Program-made: the position numbers and the translations under genes | Shown: in pieces, positions 47,083 to 58,224 of the stretch | How the letters are laid out: each line of letters opens with the position of its first letter | Numbering within the stretch: position 1 is the first letter of the stretch | The notes under the pieces: generated by a model | Told to the model about the DNA's origin: nothing | The model's input: the letters and a program-made list of their open reading frames with translations, nothing else | Database searches by the model: none | From: Smallanthus sonchifolius | Taxonomy: Eukaryota; Streptophyta; Magnoliopsida; Asterales; Asteraceae | DNA: 64,000 nucleotides | Assembly: GCA_023525975.1 (NCBI GenBank) | Contig: CM042022.1 | Span: forward strand, 439,001 to 503,000 | Direction: 5' to 3'

Positions 47083-48348
47083 CTCTATTTGTCAATTAGT
47101 TTTAGAGTGGAATGCCATTTGGCTTTATATGTTCTATGTATAATGTATTGATCATATCAAGTGGTATAAAGCTACAATAGCTCAGATGTGGTTGGTACCA
47201 GTGGCACGGCACCGATTCGCCTATGGTTCAATGATGGACATTAGATCATACTTCTTAACTCATTGCTGCCTCCGAGAAGGTGGTTTCTATATAGAAAGTC
47301 GATCTATGTGTGAAAAGCTTCCTGATTTTGTGGTGATTAGGTGGCATATTCGAAGAACATCACTTGAGTAGGATTGTCCAAATAGCTAGTTCAATTTTGG
47401 CTCGGTTCGGTTCGGTTTGTAAACTAGCCAAAGCACGAGCAAAGGTAAGCTCTCTCGTTTGGCTCGAACCATTTTTTAACTTTAAATATTAACTTGGGTC
47501 CAACGACTCGGTTTGGCTTGGTTTCAAATTATAAATTAATACAAAAATCCAAATTATCATTCATTCGAGAGTTACAACTCAAACTCAACAATTTAACAAA
47601 AAAATATATATATACAAAATAAGTTCAATACAAATTTAAAACACAAACTAAGTTCTAGCTCAAACTCAAATATTAAGAATTCTCATTTTCAAAAGAATCA
47701 CGATTAAACCCACGTCCGCATAATCGCATGTAAAAAGTCCTTATGTGAATCGCAGATGACCTGATCGAGAGGGAGAGGGACTTGATCGTGATAAAACAGA
47801 ATCGTAAAGGACTTAATCAAGAGGGAGAGGGACCTGATCGTGATAAGCAGAAAAACACAGATGGACTTGAGAGTTGAGACTTGTGTAAGCCGTAAGCGAG
47901 CTACGAATAGGGGTTGCAATTCCGGACACGACCCGAACACGTCACAAAGAAAACAGGTTTTGGGTCGGCTAACATGACCCGTTTTATTAAACGGGTCAAC
48001 CTGAACACGACTTGTTTAAAAAATGTGTCAACCCAAACACGACTTGTTTAAAAAATGTGTCAACCCAAACACGACCCGTTCAATAAGTGGGTTGACCTAT
48101 TAACCGGTTTCAGGGTTTTTTTTAAAAAGTTAGTATTTATATTTTAAGGATGAAAGTTATATTGAGTTATATGTTGGGCTTGTGGGTTAACAGTTCTATT
48201 AGACATGACAAACATGTTGGCTGGTTAAATGGAAACTTATAATTTATATTTAAAACTTTCTGTTCTAATTTTAGACGGGGTAGACGAATTTAATCATAAC
48301 CCATTCAGACCCCTCTATAAACCGTTCATTTTGTATCAGTCACTATTA
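47083..48348. other. No gene recognised; short tandem at 48009-48072
   Basis: 47186-47371 has an open frame without family features. gacttgtttaaaaaatgtgt followed by caacccaaacac is tandemly doubled at 48009-48072. The region is rich in cgacccg-like motifs found in dispersed repeats. Confidence 0.35.
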
Positions 48349-48964
48349 GGCCATTCGTAGTGGTTTACCATACAAGTGATTCACGCCCCACTACGTCACT
48401 GTTACATCAGCAAAGGGGCAATCATTGTCCAGAATCACTAAGGTGTGTAGTGGTTTCACGCCCAGCATTTATTTTTTAATAATTAACTAAATATAAAAGT
48501 TTCATTTTTAATAAATAAAAAACTACATTATAAAAAAATCATTCTTAAATAAATAAAATTACATTATAAAATAAAAATAATACATTTAAAAAAAACTAAA
48601 AAACTACATTCATAAATAACTACACATGTCGTAAGACCAGTAGTTTGTTTGGTTTTTTTATGTTAATATTTTAAAACTATTATAATTTTAGTTTAAAATT
48701 TAATAAAATTGATAATTAAAAATCATATAATTAAAATTAGTGAAAAAATTAATAAACTTCATAACTAATTTTAGTTTAGAATTTTTATTTAAATTAACAT
48801 ATAACAAGATTAAACTATTTAAATTAACATAAAAATCAATATACATTTGACCGTTGAAAACACACCCTTTATGCCTGTGAATGCCCCCCACAATCACGTC
48901 TACGGGGGCGGTATTCCACGCTTGTGAAAGGGCCATGTGGATCACGATACCACTACACATGCCA
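48349..48964. mobile_element. PIF/Harbinger-like MITE
   Basis: The left end ggccattcgtagtggttt matches the inverse of the right end (tggcatgtgtagtggtat). Both ends are followed inward by similar sequences (tgattcac and its counterpart gtgatcc). Flanking tta on both sides fits the 3-bp TWA duplication, give or take a base on the right. Confidence 0.5.
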
Positions 48965-49440
48965 TTAGGTCAATTTTGAAACACCTCTCCAGCTAACCAA
49001 AGTCTGACTTCCTCAAAAGAAAACATACTGATTTGTCATCTCCTGATAACTGTTAATTAAAATATCCAAATTGACCCCACTTTTCTCATGGCAAGCGTCT
49101 TAAAGATTGCAACTTGCACGATTGTTTCCTATTTTCTTCGCTAAATCTCAAGAAATTATATTCTTTTTGACAACCCAATATCATTATTAATTTATCATCC
49201 CCACATTTAGATAAGTTTGTTATATATACAGCATGTTTTAGTTGATCAGGAGTTGAAACTATTCATGGCTGCGCCTAATCCCATTAGTCCTATGGGCTAT
49301 GCACCAACTTGTCTCATTACCTTTGACTTTGTCTTTATCCGGTTGTTTTAGTATTGTGTTTGCTCATAGCTGATAAAAACCAGAACCAGAAAGAATTCAA
49401 GAAAAGGAATATTTGCTTCAAATTCCTGTTAGAATAGTTC
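48965..49440 (+). other. Promoter and 5'UTR of the MSL10-like gene
   Basis: A TATA-like tatatata (49222) lies about 220 bp before the start codon. No upstream open frame of note; no gene other than the leader. Confidence 0.4.
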
Positions 49441-52400
49441 ATGGAAAAGGAGTTGGATGGTGGTGATGTCATAGTAGAGATTTCAGGTGCCGAAGAAAAA
49501 TCAAATTCTAGTGACCCAAATGGGGAGATGAAGGTTGAGGGGATTCAGAAACAAGAATCTGGGTCTGTCTCCTTTAAAAAGTATCTTGACCCACCAGTGG
49601 TTACTATTCCTGTTCAGCCGGTCCAATCGAATCAAGATCCGGGTCTCAAATCAAGGAAGAAAGTGCCCTCCTTTACGGGCTCGACTGTAGAGATACCAAA
49701 TATCAATCCGGTTGCGGTCCTGAAAGCCGATGAAGACACTAACAGAAGACCATTGGCCCAATCTCCATATCCAAAGGCTAAATCAAGAATCATTGAACCA
49801 GTGATTCCTATCAATAGGAAAGTGGAAAATGATAAAGTGGATACAAGTGGTGTTCCTTCAGAAAAGACCGACCTCCCCAAAGTCACCCCTCCAATAACAC
49901 CTAAAACACCATTACTGGTGTCACAAGAAGAAGAGGATGATGATGAAGACGCATATTTTACAAAAATTATTCAAACAAATCAGACAAGAAAACGATCTAA
50001 GAAGATCAAGGTTTGGTTTTTTATCGAGATCAGTTTATTTGTTTGCATAACGGTGGTTTTAATTCTAAGTAGAACAGTGGATAAACTGAATAAAGAAATA
50101 TGGAGTTTAAAACTATGGAAATGGTGTGTTTTGGTGTTGGTAATTTTCTGCGGCCGTTTGTTCTCAGAGTGGTTTACAAACACAATAGTTTTCTTGATTG
50201 AAAAGGAATTCTTGCTTAAGAAGAAAGTTTTGTATTTTGTTTATAGCCTGCAAAAGAGTGTTCGGGTTTTTATCTGGTTAGGTTTAATTTTACTAACATG
50301 GGGCCTACTGATCAACCGTGGGGTTCACAGATCAAGAGACACAACCAAGGTTTTAAATTATATCACAAGGGGGATTGCCTCTACACTTGTTGGTGCTGGT
50401 GCATGGATCCTTAAAACTCTATTTGTAAAACTCTTAGCTTCTAAGTTTCATGTTAAGATATTCTTTGATAGAATCCAAGAAAATATTTTCCACCAATATG
50501 TTCTTCAGACACTTTCAGGGCCTCCACTAATGGAGGATTCTGAAAGCATACCAAGCAGACAGTTGAGTTTCAAAAGTTCTAAAAATGAAAGGGGAGAACA
50601 AAAGAAAGAAAAGATTATTGATGTGCAAAAGCTACAGAACACGAAGCGTGGAAAGGTGTCTGCCTGGACAATGAAAGGATTGATTAAAATTATAAGTAAA
50701 TCAGGTTTGTCTACACTTTCTAATGCACTTGATGAAAGTGAGGATGCTGCTGAGCGGGACGAAGAAAAAGATGGAACGATTACTTGTGAACAGGAAGCTC
50801 AAAATGCGGGTTATGCTATATTTAGAAATGTAGCTAAACACGGGCACAAGTAAGATTAGTCTTAATCATGTTTCTTGATCTTTTGGTTCATTATTCTTCA
50901 GGCAATTTCCTTGGAATAGCAAAGCAACACACTTTTCATAATGGTCTACATGATAATTATACTTTTTTATGTCCTAACATGGTAATTAAAGGTTTTGAAG
51001 TAGGCTAATATGACAATTATAGTGTAATAAATAATTATCAAATAGGGAGTAAAACTTTAATTACAGTATAGGAGCAAAAAAAATTAATCACCAAACTAGA
51101 CCATTGACATAACTTTAGTAACCAGGTTGGGACATAAAAAGGTATAGTTAATAAATTGGACCATTTTGAAAAGTACCTGCTATTTGCCCTTATTCTTGAT
51201 GCATCTTGTGATTTAAAATTGTTATATAAACTAGGTACATCGAAGAGAATGATCTTTTGCGTTTTATGAGCAAAGATGATGTGAAGAAAGTGCTTCCATT
51301 GTTCGAAGGCGCAGTGGAAACTGGAAAGATTAAGAAGAAGTCATTTAGCAATTGGGTGGTAATCAGCAAATAACTGTCAATTTGTTTCCCGTTTATTTAA
51401 AATATCAATCTTATTGTTTTAGATCAAGAAAATGTTCTATTCCCTTGAAATTTCCATCTTGGTTTCTAGGTTAATGTGTACAAGGAGCGCAAATTTCTGG
51501 CATTTTCTCTAAAAGACACAAAAACAGCTATAGAAGAGCTAAACAAGCTTGTTTCAGGGCTTACATTATTTGTGCTCATAATTGTCTGGTTACTTCTCAT
51601 GGGGATTGCTACAACAGAAGTATTGCTATTCATCTCATCCCAGTTATTACTTGGTGTTTTCATGTTTGGGACCTCTGCTAAGACAGCATTTGAAGCCATT
51701 ATATTCGTGTTTGTGATGCACCCGTTTGATGTTGGTGATCGTTGTGTCATTGATGGTGTTCAGGTAACTCACTAGGCCTAAATACCTAATCTGCTTGCTA
51801 AAACTTTCTCTTAACTTTCATGCAGAGTTGTTCTGCTTTACTTATTTAAATGAGCATAAACCTATAGGTTGTTGTAGAAGAAGTAAACATCCTGACAACG
51901 GTGTTCCTGAGATATGACAACGAGAAGATTTACTACCCGAATTCAATCTTGGCTACAAAAGCCATTAGCAATTTCAACAGAAGCCCTGAAATGAGCGATT
52001 CTGTGGAGTTTGATTTGGATGTTTCCACTTCAGTGGAGAACATCTTAGCCCTGAAAGCTAAAATTAAAATGTAAGTCAAGTATACTTCTCCATCTCTCTT
52101 ATTATGGCATTTGATTGAATTATGTTCACCGTCTACTTCAACCGACTTAGAATAGTTGCAATAACTAATTAAGGACTAGATATGCCATATGTTGTAGTTT
52201 TAATTAAGGGTAGAGTGTCTTATTCTGTGTAGGAAACAAGGAGTGAAGGTAGATGTTTTGGGGATTGACAACGAGGGCAGAATTTCAGATTTAACTTATC
52301 AATTGGAGACCTAAATCCTAATCCATGGTTTGTATTCACTGCATATTTGTAAAAAAATGTTCTCCAAATTCATAAAACCAAATTAAAACAAGATCAAAAT

Positions 52401-52776
52401 CAACACATAATTCTCTCGTGCAATTACCGTATGATATCTAGGTTTGGTTGTGATTTATGTTTAATTTAGATGTTGATGCTTGATTTAATTTCTCAGGTAC
52501 ATAGATAGCAAACCTCAATTATGGCGTCCAAAGCACAGTGTTAGGGTTAGGGAGATTGAAGATGTGAATAAGATGAAAATGTGCCTGTACGTAACTCATA
52601 CGATCAACTTTCAGAATTACGAAGAGAAAAGCGACAGAAGATCAAACCTCGTGATGGAGCTGAAGAACATCTTCGAAGCGCTAGGAATCAAGTATCATCT
52701 TCTTCCTCAAGAAGTCCTGATTAGATATGTAGGCTCTGCATCGCCGCCGGCCACCACCGTCACACGGTTGTCATGA
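49441..52776 (+). CDS. MSL10: Mechanosensitive ion channel protein 10-like (MscS family)
   Basis: Five exons, 49441-50849, 51235-51358, 51470-51763, 51868-52070 and 52497-52776, give 769 aa in one frame with GT-AG introns. MSL10-type channels sit in the plant plasma membrane and open on membrane tension, passing anions; MSL10 also takes part in cell-death and wound signalling. The long cytosolic N-terminus is charged, with an acidic EEEDDDED run. Membrane helices are at about 191-210, 225-250, 272-295, 310-335, 542-560 and the pore-lining helix at 562-595. The MscS signature follows (VMHPFDVGDRCVIDGVQ, then VVVEEVNILTTVFLRYDNEK and YYPNSILA). The C-terminal part has KPQLWRPKHSV and INFQNYEEKSDRR. 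Length fits the family (about 730-780). MSL9/MSL10 cannot be separated by eye. Confidence 0.93.
52233..52314 (+). other. Possible alternative terminal exon in MSL10 intron 4
   Basis: An acceptor (ttctgtgtag) at 52223-52232 is followed by a frame that is in phase with exon 4: the split codon completes as ATG and 26 codons follow (KQGVKVDVLGIDNEGRISDL...) to TAA. If used, it would replace the last 92 residues and cut off the beta-domain tail. I do not recognise the peptide. No transcript evidence. Confidence 0.3.
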
Positions 52777-52943
52777 TCAGTACCTTTCTGATCACGGCTT
52801 CCTTACCTTGCTTCTGGATCTGTTGATTTCATTTGTAACGGCCATACAAATTTTCTTTTATATTCGTGAGCGTATATAATCTTTATCAAAGTTTGATTTG
52901 AATTTCTTTTTACCAAAGTATACAAGTGAAAAGGTTCACTAAT

Positions 52944-53138
52944 AACATCAAAGTTTGATTTGAATTTCTTTTTACTGTGTAATTTGTTCCGGATTGAGTT
53001 TTCTCAGTGGTGAGTTTCTTCTTAGAGGTGGTCCTTAGTTCGATACACTGGAGTCTCAAAAAATTAGGACGGTTGAAATCCCGTCACAAGAGTCGAACTC
53101 GGGTATTGGGGATCCAAAAAACGTCATTCAAAAAAAAA
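52944..53138 (+). mobile_element. SINE in the 3' flank of MSL10
   Basis: The 16-bp direct repeat gaaaaggttca(c/t)taat lies at 52928-52943 and 53139-53154 with one difference. The right copy follows an A run (53129-53138). Inside, ctcagtggtgag (52999) and agttcgatac (53037) resemble tRNA boxes A and B. A separate 29-bp repeat, atcaaagtttgatttgaatt and on, occurs at 52885-52913 and 52947-52975 across the left border. Confidence 0.55.
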
Positions 53139-53154
53139 GAAAAGGTTCATTAAT

Positions 53155-54365
53155 TATATACATTTTTAATATAAACAAATATAAGTTATGAAAGAAGTTG
53201 GTAAATAAACTCTAAAATAAAATTAAGTAATAAATATACTCTAAATAAAATTAAGTAATAATATTATTAAATAAAGCAAAAAAAATGTAACTTCTTGTTC
53301 AACTTTTATACTAAATCAAATAAAGTGGTAAAGAAAAAAAATAAATAAAAGTTAACTTCCTTCATATTTTGTTTGAATTTTTTTTTAAGTTTGACCAGTG
53401 AGTAGCTTAAGCTTTCACTGTGTCTATTAGGTTTATTTGTCGTCGTTTATTTTTGCAGCCTATTGAGAGTTTCAATGCTAAAGAAGTTTTACTCACTGTA
53501 CCTGTAACACGTCAAATGTTAAAACAAATACTTTGCTTGAATAGTTGTATTAAGTCAGGTCATGTAGATTTAAAATTTATTCTCTTAAAGTCTTAATTGA
53601 CACTTAACACCATCGTAACTAACATTGTCGTCGTCAGCCAGATAAGATTTTGGTCATGATATCTTTGTTGCCACTACCTAAAGAAAATTAAAAAAAAAAA
53701 AACCCAGTCAAAATAGAGACCGCTATTAAAAAAATTGATCGTTTTGAGGGTCTTCTCTATAGTTCTGCTGATGATCACCAAGTATTCTCATGTGGTCCCG
53801 CTAATTAATGAAATTATGTGCAAAGTTGAAATTGAACGTTGGCGTGTTGAATTTATATGAAATAACCTGTATATTACCCTATGTATTTAGCTATTAATAT
53901 AAGAGTACCATTTAAAAAAAACTATAATTTTTCTGCTAGTCAAACCTAAATTCTTTCGTTTAGAAGAGAAAATGAGAGCTTTCTTTTGAAAATAAATCCA
54001 AAGAAAATGAATGAAACATAAAACATGTTCATTGTTATGTGAACCGTTTAATTAATATATTAAGTATCAAGGTTTTGAAATTATAGAGCGGAGATTAAGT
54101 GTTTGTAACATAAACAATTTTTGTGAACCGTTTAATTAATATATTAAGTGTCAAGGTTATGAAATTATAGAGTGGAGATGATCCAACCCATAACCATTTA
54201 GCCACACCGTCTTGGCATAGAATCGCCGGCGAGCCGCCAACATTGGCTACCACCAATGTTTCACAGTTTATCAAGATTGTAGTAACAGTAGTTGAACTCC
54301 CTTTACGTTTCTTGATTACGTTTATTGTACCCAACAATGGAATCAGTGAATTCGTATACTCGTTT
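53155..54365. other. No gene seen; 84-bp tandem at 54038-54179
   Basis: AT-rich. The block tgtgaaccgtttaattaata to gggagat-like end is repeated at 54038-54095 and 54122-54179 with a few substitutions, an 84-bp spacing. The rest shows nothing recognisable. Confidence 0.45.
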
Positions 54366-54824
54366 GGGGTGTAAACGAGCCAAGCCGGCTCGCGAGCTAC
54401 TCTGGATCGGCTCGCTAAAAACTCAAAACGACCCGAGCTTAAACGAGCCCGAGCCCGATCTCGAGCCTAAAATAAGCTTGTTTAATAAACGAGTCCGAGT
54501 CCGAGCTTCACTTATCGAGCTCAAGCCGGCTCGCGAGCCTAAACGAGCCTTCTATTTATATAATTTTTTAATTAATATATTAAATATATATTTATAAAAT
54601 AATAATTGGTATATATAAAATTATGATAAAAATAACCAAATAATATATATTAGGTTATATATAAAAATTATAATAAAATTTATATAAAAATAATTATAAA
54701 TATATATAAATTAATTAATAAATAATAAACGAGCCGAGCCCGAGCTTTAAAAATAGAGCTCGAATCGAGCCGAGCTCGAGCCCACATCAAGTTAAACGAG
54801 CCGAGCTCGGCTCGTTTACACCCC
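54366..54824. mobile_element. Fold-back MITE rich in cgagc (459 bp)
   Basis: Ends ggggtgtaaacgagcc and ggctcgtttacacccc are exact inverted 16-mers. The inner 60 bp at each side consist of gagccgagc-type units; the middle is AT-rich. No target duplication was confirmed. Confidence 0.6.
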
Positions 54825-55192
54825 TACGTTTAATGGCTTCCCCTGGTTTCGTCCAAAAGTCTAGCTTACATCCAAATTATCATATAAAACTTTATTAAAC
54901 TTTGAGGTAGGTAAATAATATATACGACAAAAGATGATGATATGATGATCATTTTACATCGTTTATGATATTGTCGAACATATGTGACTGTAAGTACTCA
55001 GGAACTTCCCGACCTGAATACAAATTAAACACGAAAAATGGCCCGAGCACAATGTTTTCAAGTTGTTTGAACTGGGCAAAAACATAATCTTCAGGTGAAT
55101 GAGACATTTTTCCTTCAATAGAATGATACCCGTGTCATGTGTTATTTTCTTGTTCATCTTTCTTCTTGCTCTTCTAGTTTACTACAGTAGGT
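54825..55192. other. Intergenic, no gene seen
   Basis: AT-rich, with nothing recognised. The last eight bases (cagtaggt) are the left target copy of the next element. Confidence 0.35.
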
Positions 55193-55457
55193 CTTGGTTT
55201 TAAAAAGCGCGCCTACCTCAGGCGCAAAGAGGATCGCTTCTGGTGACTTAAGGCGCATGTAAACAAAAAGCACAGCTGATGCTTGATTTTTGGCAAAATT
55301 TTGGCTTGAGTCACGCGCTTTATGTATATGGGCCTTTTTTGTTAAGCAAAATGTTATACAACAGACTTTTTAGGCTGTACATTTAGGTAATTTATATGCT
55401 AAAACATATATAAAACTTATTATAGTTAAATTTTGGGTAGCAGATGCTAAAAACCTA

Positions 55458-55500
<43 letters not shown>

Positions 55501-55596
55501 CATTGTCTTGCGTACGAAAAGCTCACCGCTTTTTCACTTTGTTCCTCGGTTTTAGACCTTGTCGCCTCAGTGTGTTTCTCGCTTTTTAAAACCAAG
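55193..55596. mobile_element. hAT-type MITE (404 bp)
   Basis: Ends CTTGGTTTTAAAAAGCG and CGC-TTTTTAAAACCAAG are inverted repeats. The perfect 8-bp duplication cagtaggt lies at 55185-55192 and 55597-55604. Contains a ta microsatellite (55460-55498). No coding region. Confidence 0.8.
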
Positions 55597-55597
55597 C

Positions 55598-55990
55598 AGT
55601 AGGTGAACTTAGTTCACGTTTCCCCTGTTTATAATTGATATGTGATCGATCAATAATCATTAATCAATGTGTGTGTATATTCGAATAATTTTGAAATGGT
55701 AGTTGCAAATGTGAAATGATATCACAAAGGGGGATGGTTTTGAGTCTTTTTAAGGTACCTACATCTTGAGGTGGGTTTCAGGTGATTGATTTTTAGTGGA
55801 TTTCTGGTGACTCTGATTTGCTGATGAACTCAGTTCACGTTTCTTTTATCAAAATAACAAGAATTGTTGAAATAACCGATGCAAATGCGAAATTAAATCA
55901 CATAAGGGGGAGGATTTTAGGGTACCCGCATCTATTCATGGCCTTCTGATGATTTGTTTTGGGTTGATTTCTCTTGATTTTGGTCTGTAG
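55598..55990 (+). repeat. Degenerate tandem repeat flanking the hAT MITE
   Basis: Two to three units of about 160-220 bp share gtgaacttagttcacgtttc/gaactcagttcacgtttc, tgcaaatg(t/c)gaaat, cacaaagggggatggtttt/cacataagggggaggattt and a tail of gattttggt-type. Starts at 55600, 55826 and partly at 55988. Confidence 0.5.
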
Positions 55991-57268
55991 GTAAACTTAA
56001 GTCACGTATAACCTGTAAAATTTGACATGATCACATGTTATGATGAAATATGTGAACCAATTTGAGTGTACAACATGAACTAATTTGGCTGCACCAGAAC
56101 CTATTATGACGTATATCACGAATACAAGCATGAGATGTTCAAGTCCACCAGAGCATGCTTAGACAAATAATCAGACCCACCATAAACAAATCTTAAATTA
56201 CACAAAATTTTAGTGAAATTCAAATTATGCACGTAAATTATAAGAATACCAGCATAAAAAAATCTCAAATCACACAAACTTTCACCAAAATCACTTGGGG
56301 GATTTTAATTCCACTTCAAGATATCATGTCTCCTATGATTCCACCGCTGAATTGAATACTGATGACTGATTCTAAGTAATTGAAGTGAGATGATTACCTT
56401 AATGTTATATCAATACCTAGGATGTGAATTCGTTGCTGCATGCACCTCTCCTTGACCAATTTTGAGCAGAATCGCAACTTCAAGGAGGAAAACTCACAAG
56501 GGTTTTTCGACATTTTCTCTCACTGATTTAATCATGAAATGGGATTTTTTTTTAACTGATGGGGGGAGGTTTTTGAGGCTGTAAACTAACGATGGTGATG
56601 AAAAAAAAGAAATGAGATGAGGATGGTGAGTTCTCGATGATTTTGTAAAGAAAAAGGGAAGAAATTTAGTTACGGGAGTGGGGATCTAACATGGAACCAT
56701 AATATGTAACCACCAATTTTTAAGGGGAGTGGGGAAGTGAGGGGAGTGGGGATCTAGTATGAAAATTCCAAATTCTAGCATAATTGCCTAGTTTAAACGG
56801 TTGCGATTGAAAGTTGGATTGGTTTTTGCCTGATCCGACGGTCAGGATCTATATGGACCGCGTTAGACCGACCGTGGTCAATATTATATATAATTCAATA
56901 AATAAAATGGAATATTTGTATAATTTTGATTTTATTTTTACAAGTAAATTAATTTAAATTAAACCATTGTCTAGAAATATAAGTTAATTAATGCAAAAAC
57001 AACTTCTGTAAAAACTTAGGAGGGACGTAAATTTGACATAAAAATATAAGTTGGCTATAGTTAAGAACATAAATCTAAACCACTTTCTGAATATAAATAA
57101 AGATAAAATTATATCAAGTGCATGCGACTTAAAATAAAATTATGTAATGTCTTAAGTATAATTTGTGATGCTATTAAACAAGCATTCTATAAAACACAAC
57201 ACAACCTAAAGTTCTCTTTTTTGGCATATTCGATTTACATTTAACTTTATTTATTTGTGAAGAGGAGA
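55991..57268. other. No gene seen
   Basis: Mixed AT-rich and moderate GC. 56440-56700 resembles leader sequence but lacks a coding partner. Nothing recognised. Confidence 0.3.
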
Positions 57269-57710
57269 TGTCCTCCTAAGCCCAGAAAACTCAAAAAGGC
57301 CCACGACCCACTAAAAAGCGGTTATGACACGTGGCCGCATGCTAATGTTCAAATCCATTTCCTCTAATAAGATCATTGGACTCTTTTTGCATGACTCCAT
57401 TACAGGACCCACTTCACAGTAAAACTACCTCATCCCACCAGGTATAAATAAAGAGGAGAAATCACCATTAGAGGTATGACTTATTCACTCACTCTCTCCC
57501 TACCTCTCTCACCATTTTATACCCTACTCCGAGAACTTATTCTCACGCCGGAGGGCCGACACAGGGGTAATCTCTCCTTGTGACTCCCTAACGCGTTTGT
57601 TTAGTGTGCAGATTAATCATCGGAGAAGAATTTATCACCAACAGCTATCCGTGGAGTTCTCTTTAATCCAGTTACCGGATTATAAACCTATTTTGGTGCC
57701 TGAATTTACA
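57269..57710 (+). mobile_element. 5' LTR of a Ty3/gypsy element
   Basis: The LTR ends with CA at 57709-57710, immediately before the primer-binding site. A TATA box (tataaataa, 57443) and a ct-rich leader are placed correctly. The start TGTCCTCCTAAGCCC at 57269 is a guess based on TG; the other LTR is missing, so it cannot be checked. Confidence 0.5.
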
Positions 57711-57711
57711 T

Positions 57712-57724
57712 TGGCGCCATCCGT
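57712..57724 (+). promoter_or_regulatory. Primer-binding site
   Basis: TGGCGCCATCCGT begins two bases after the LTR end. TGGCGCC-type sites in plant Ty3/gypsy elements pair with the 3' end of a tRNA; a tRNA-Asp-like match is my reading. Confidence 0.55.
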
Positions 57725-58224
57725 TCGTGACCAACATATGTTTTTCTTCACAATTTTCACTCCTTCGATTAGCCAATAACTTCTTCTACTCCTGCTCCTT
57801 CTACAGCACAATCATCTGTTTCTGAAATACGTACCGTCACTAGCTCTCAGTCGGCATCCCACATGTTACCATCGACCTCAATGGGGCCGCCAGTTTTTCC
57901 CTTCTTCCTTACTACTGTTTCCGAAGGGGATATCCAGATTACTGTTCCTCCTACAACCACGCAGGTGGTAGGGCCCATGCCTACCACTCTGCATCCCATT
58001 GGTCCTTTCGGACCATTGGGATTTTCTCTTTCATACCTTTCGCATCGTCTACTTCACTTTCTTCCACGACAACAAACAGCAGTTTCGTGGTTCCCAGCTC
58101 TACCGTTGTTACCCCTGGCCCTCTGTTGAAACCACCCCCACTAGGGAATCTCGCGCTGGTCTTTCCGCCACCTCCCACTTGGTGGTTGGAGCAACAGCGC
58201 TACATGTAGCAGTACGAACAGTGG

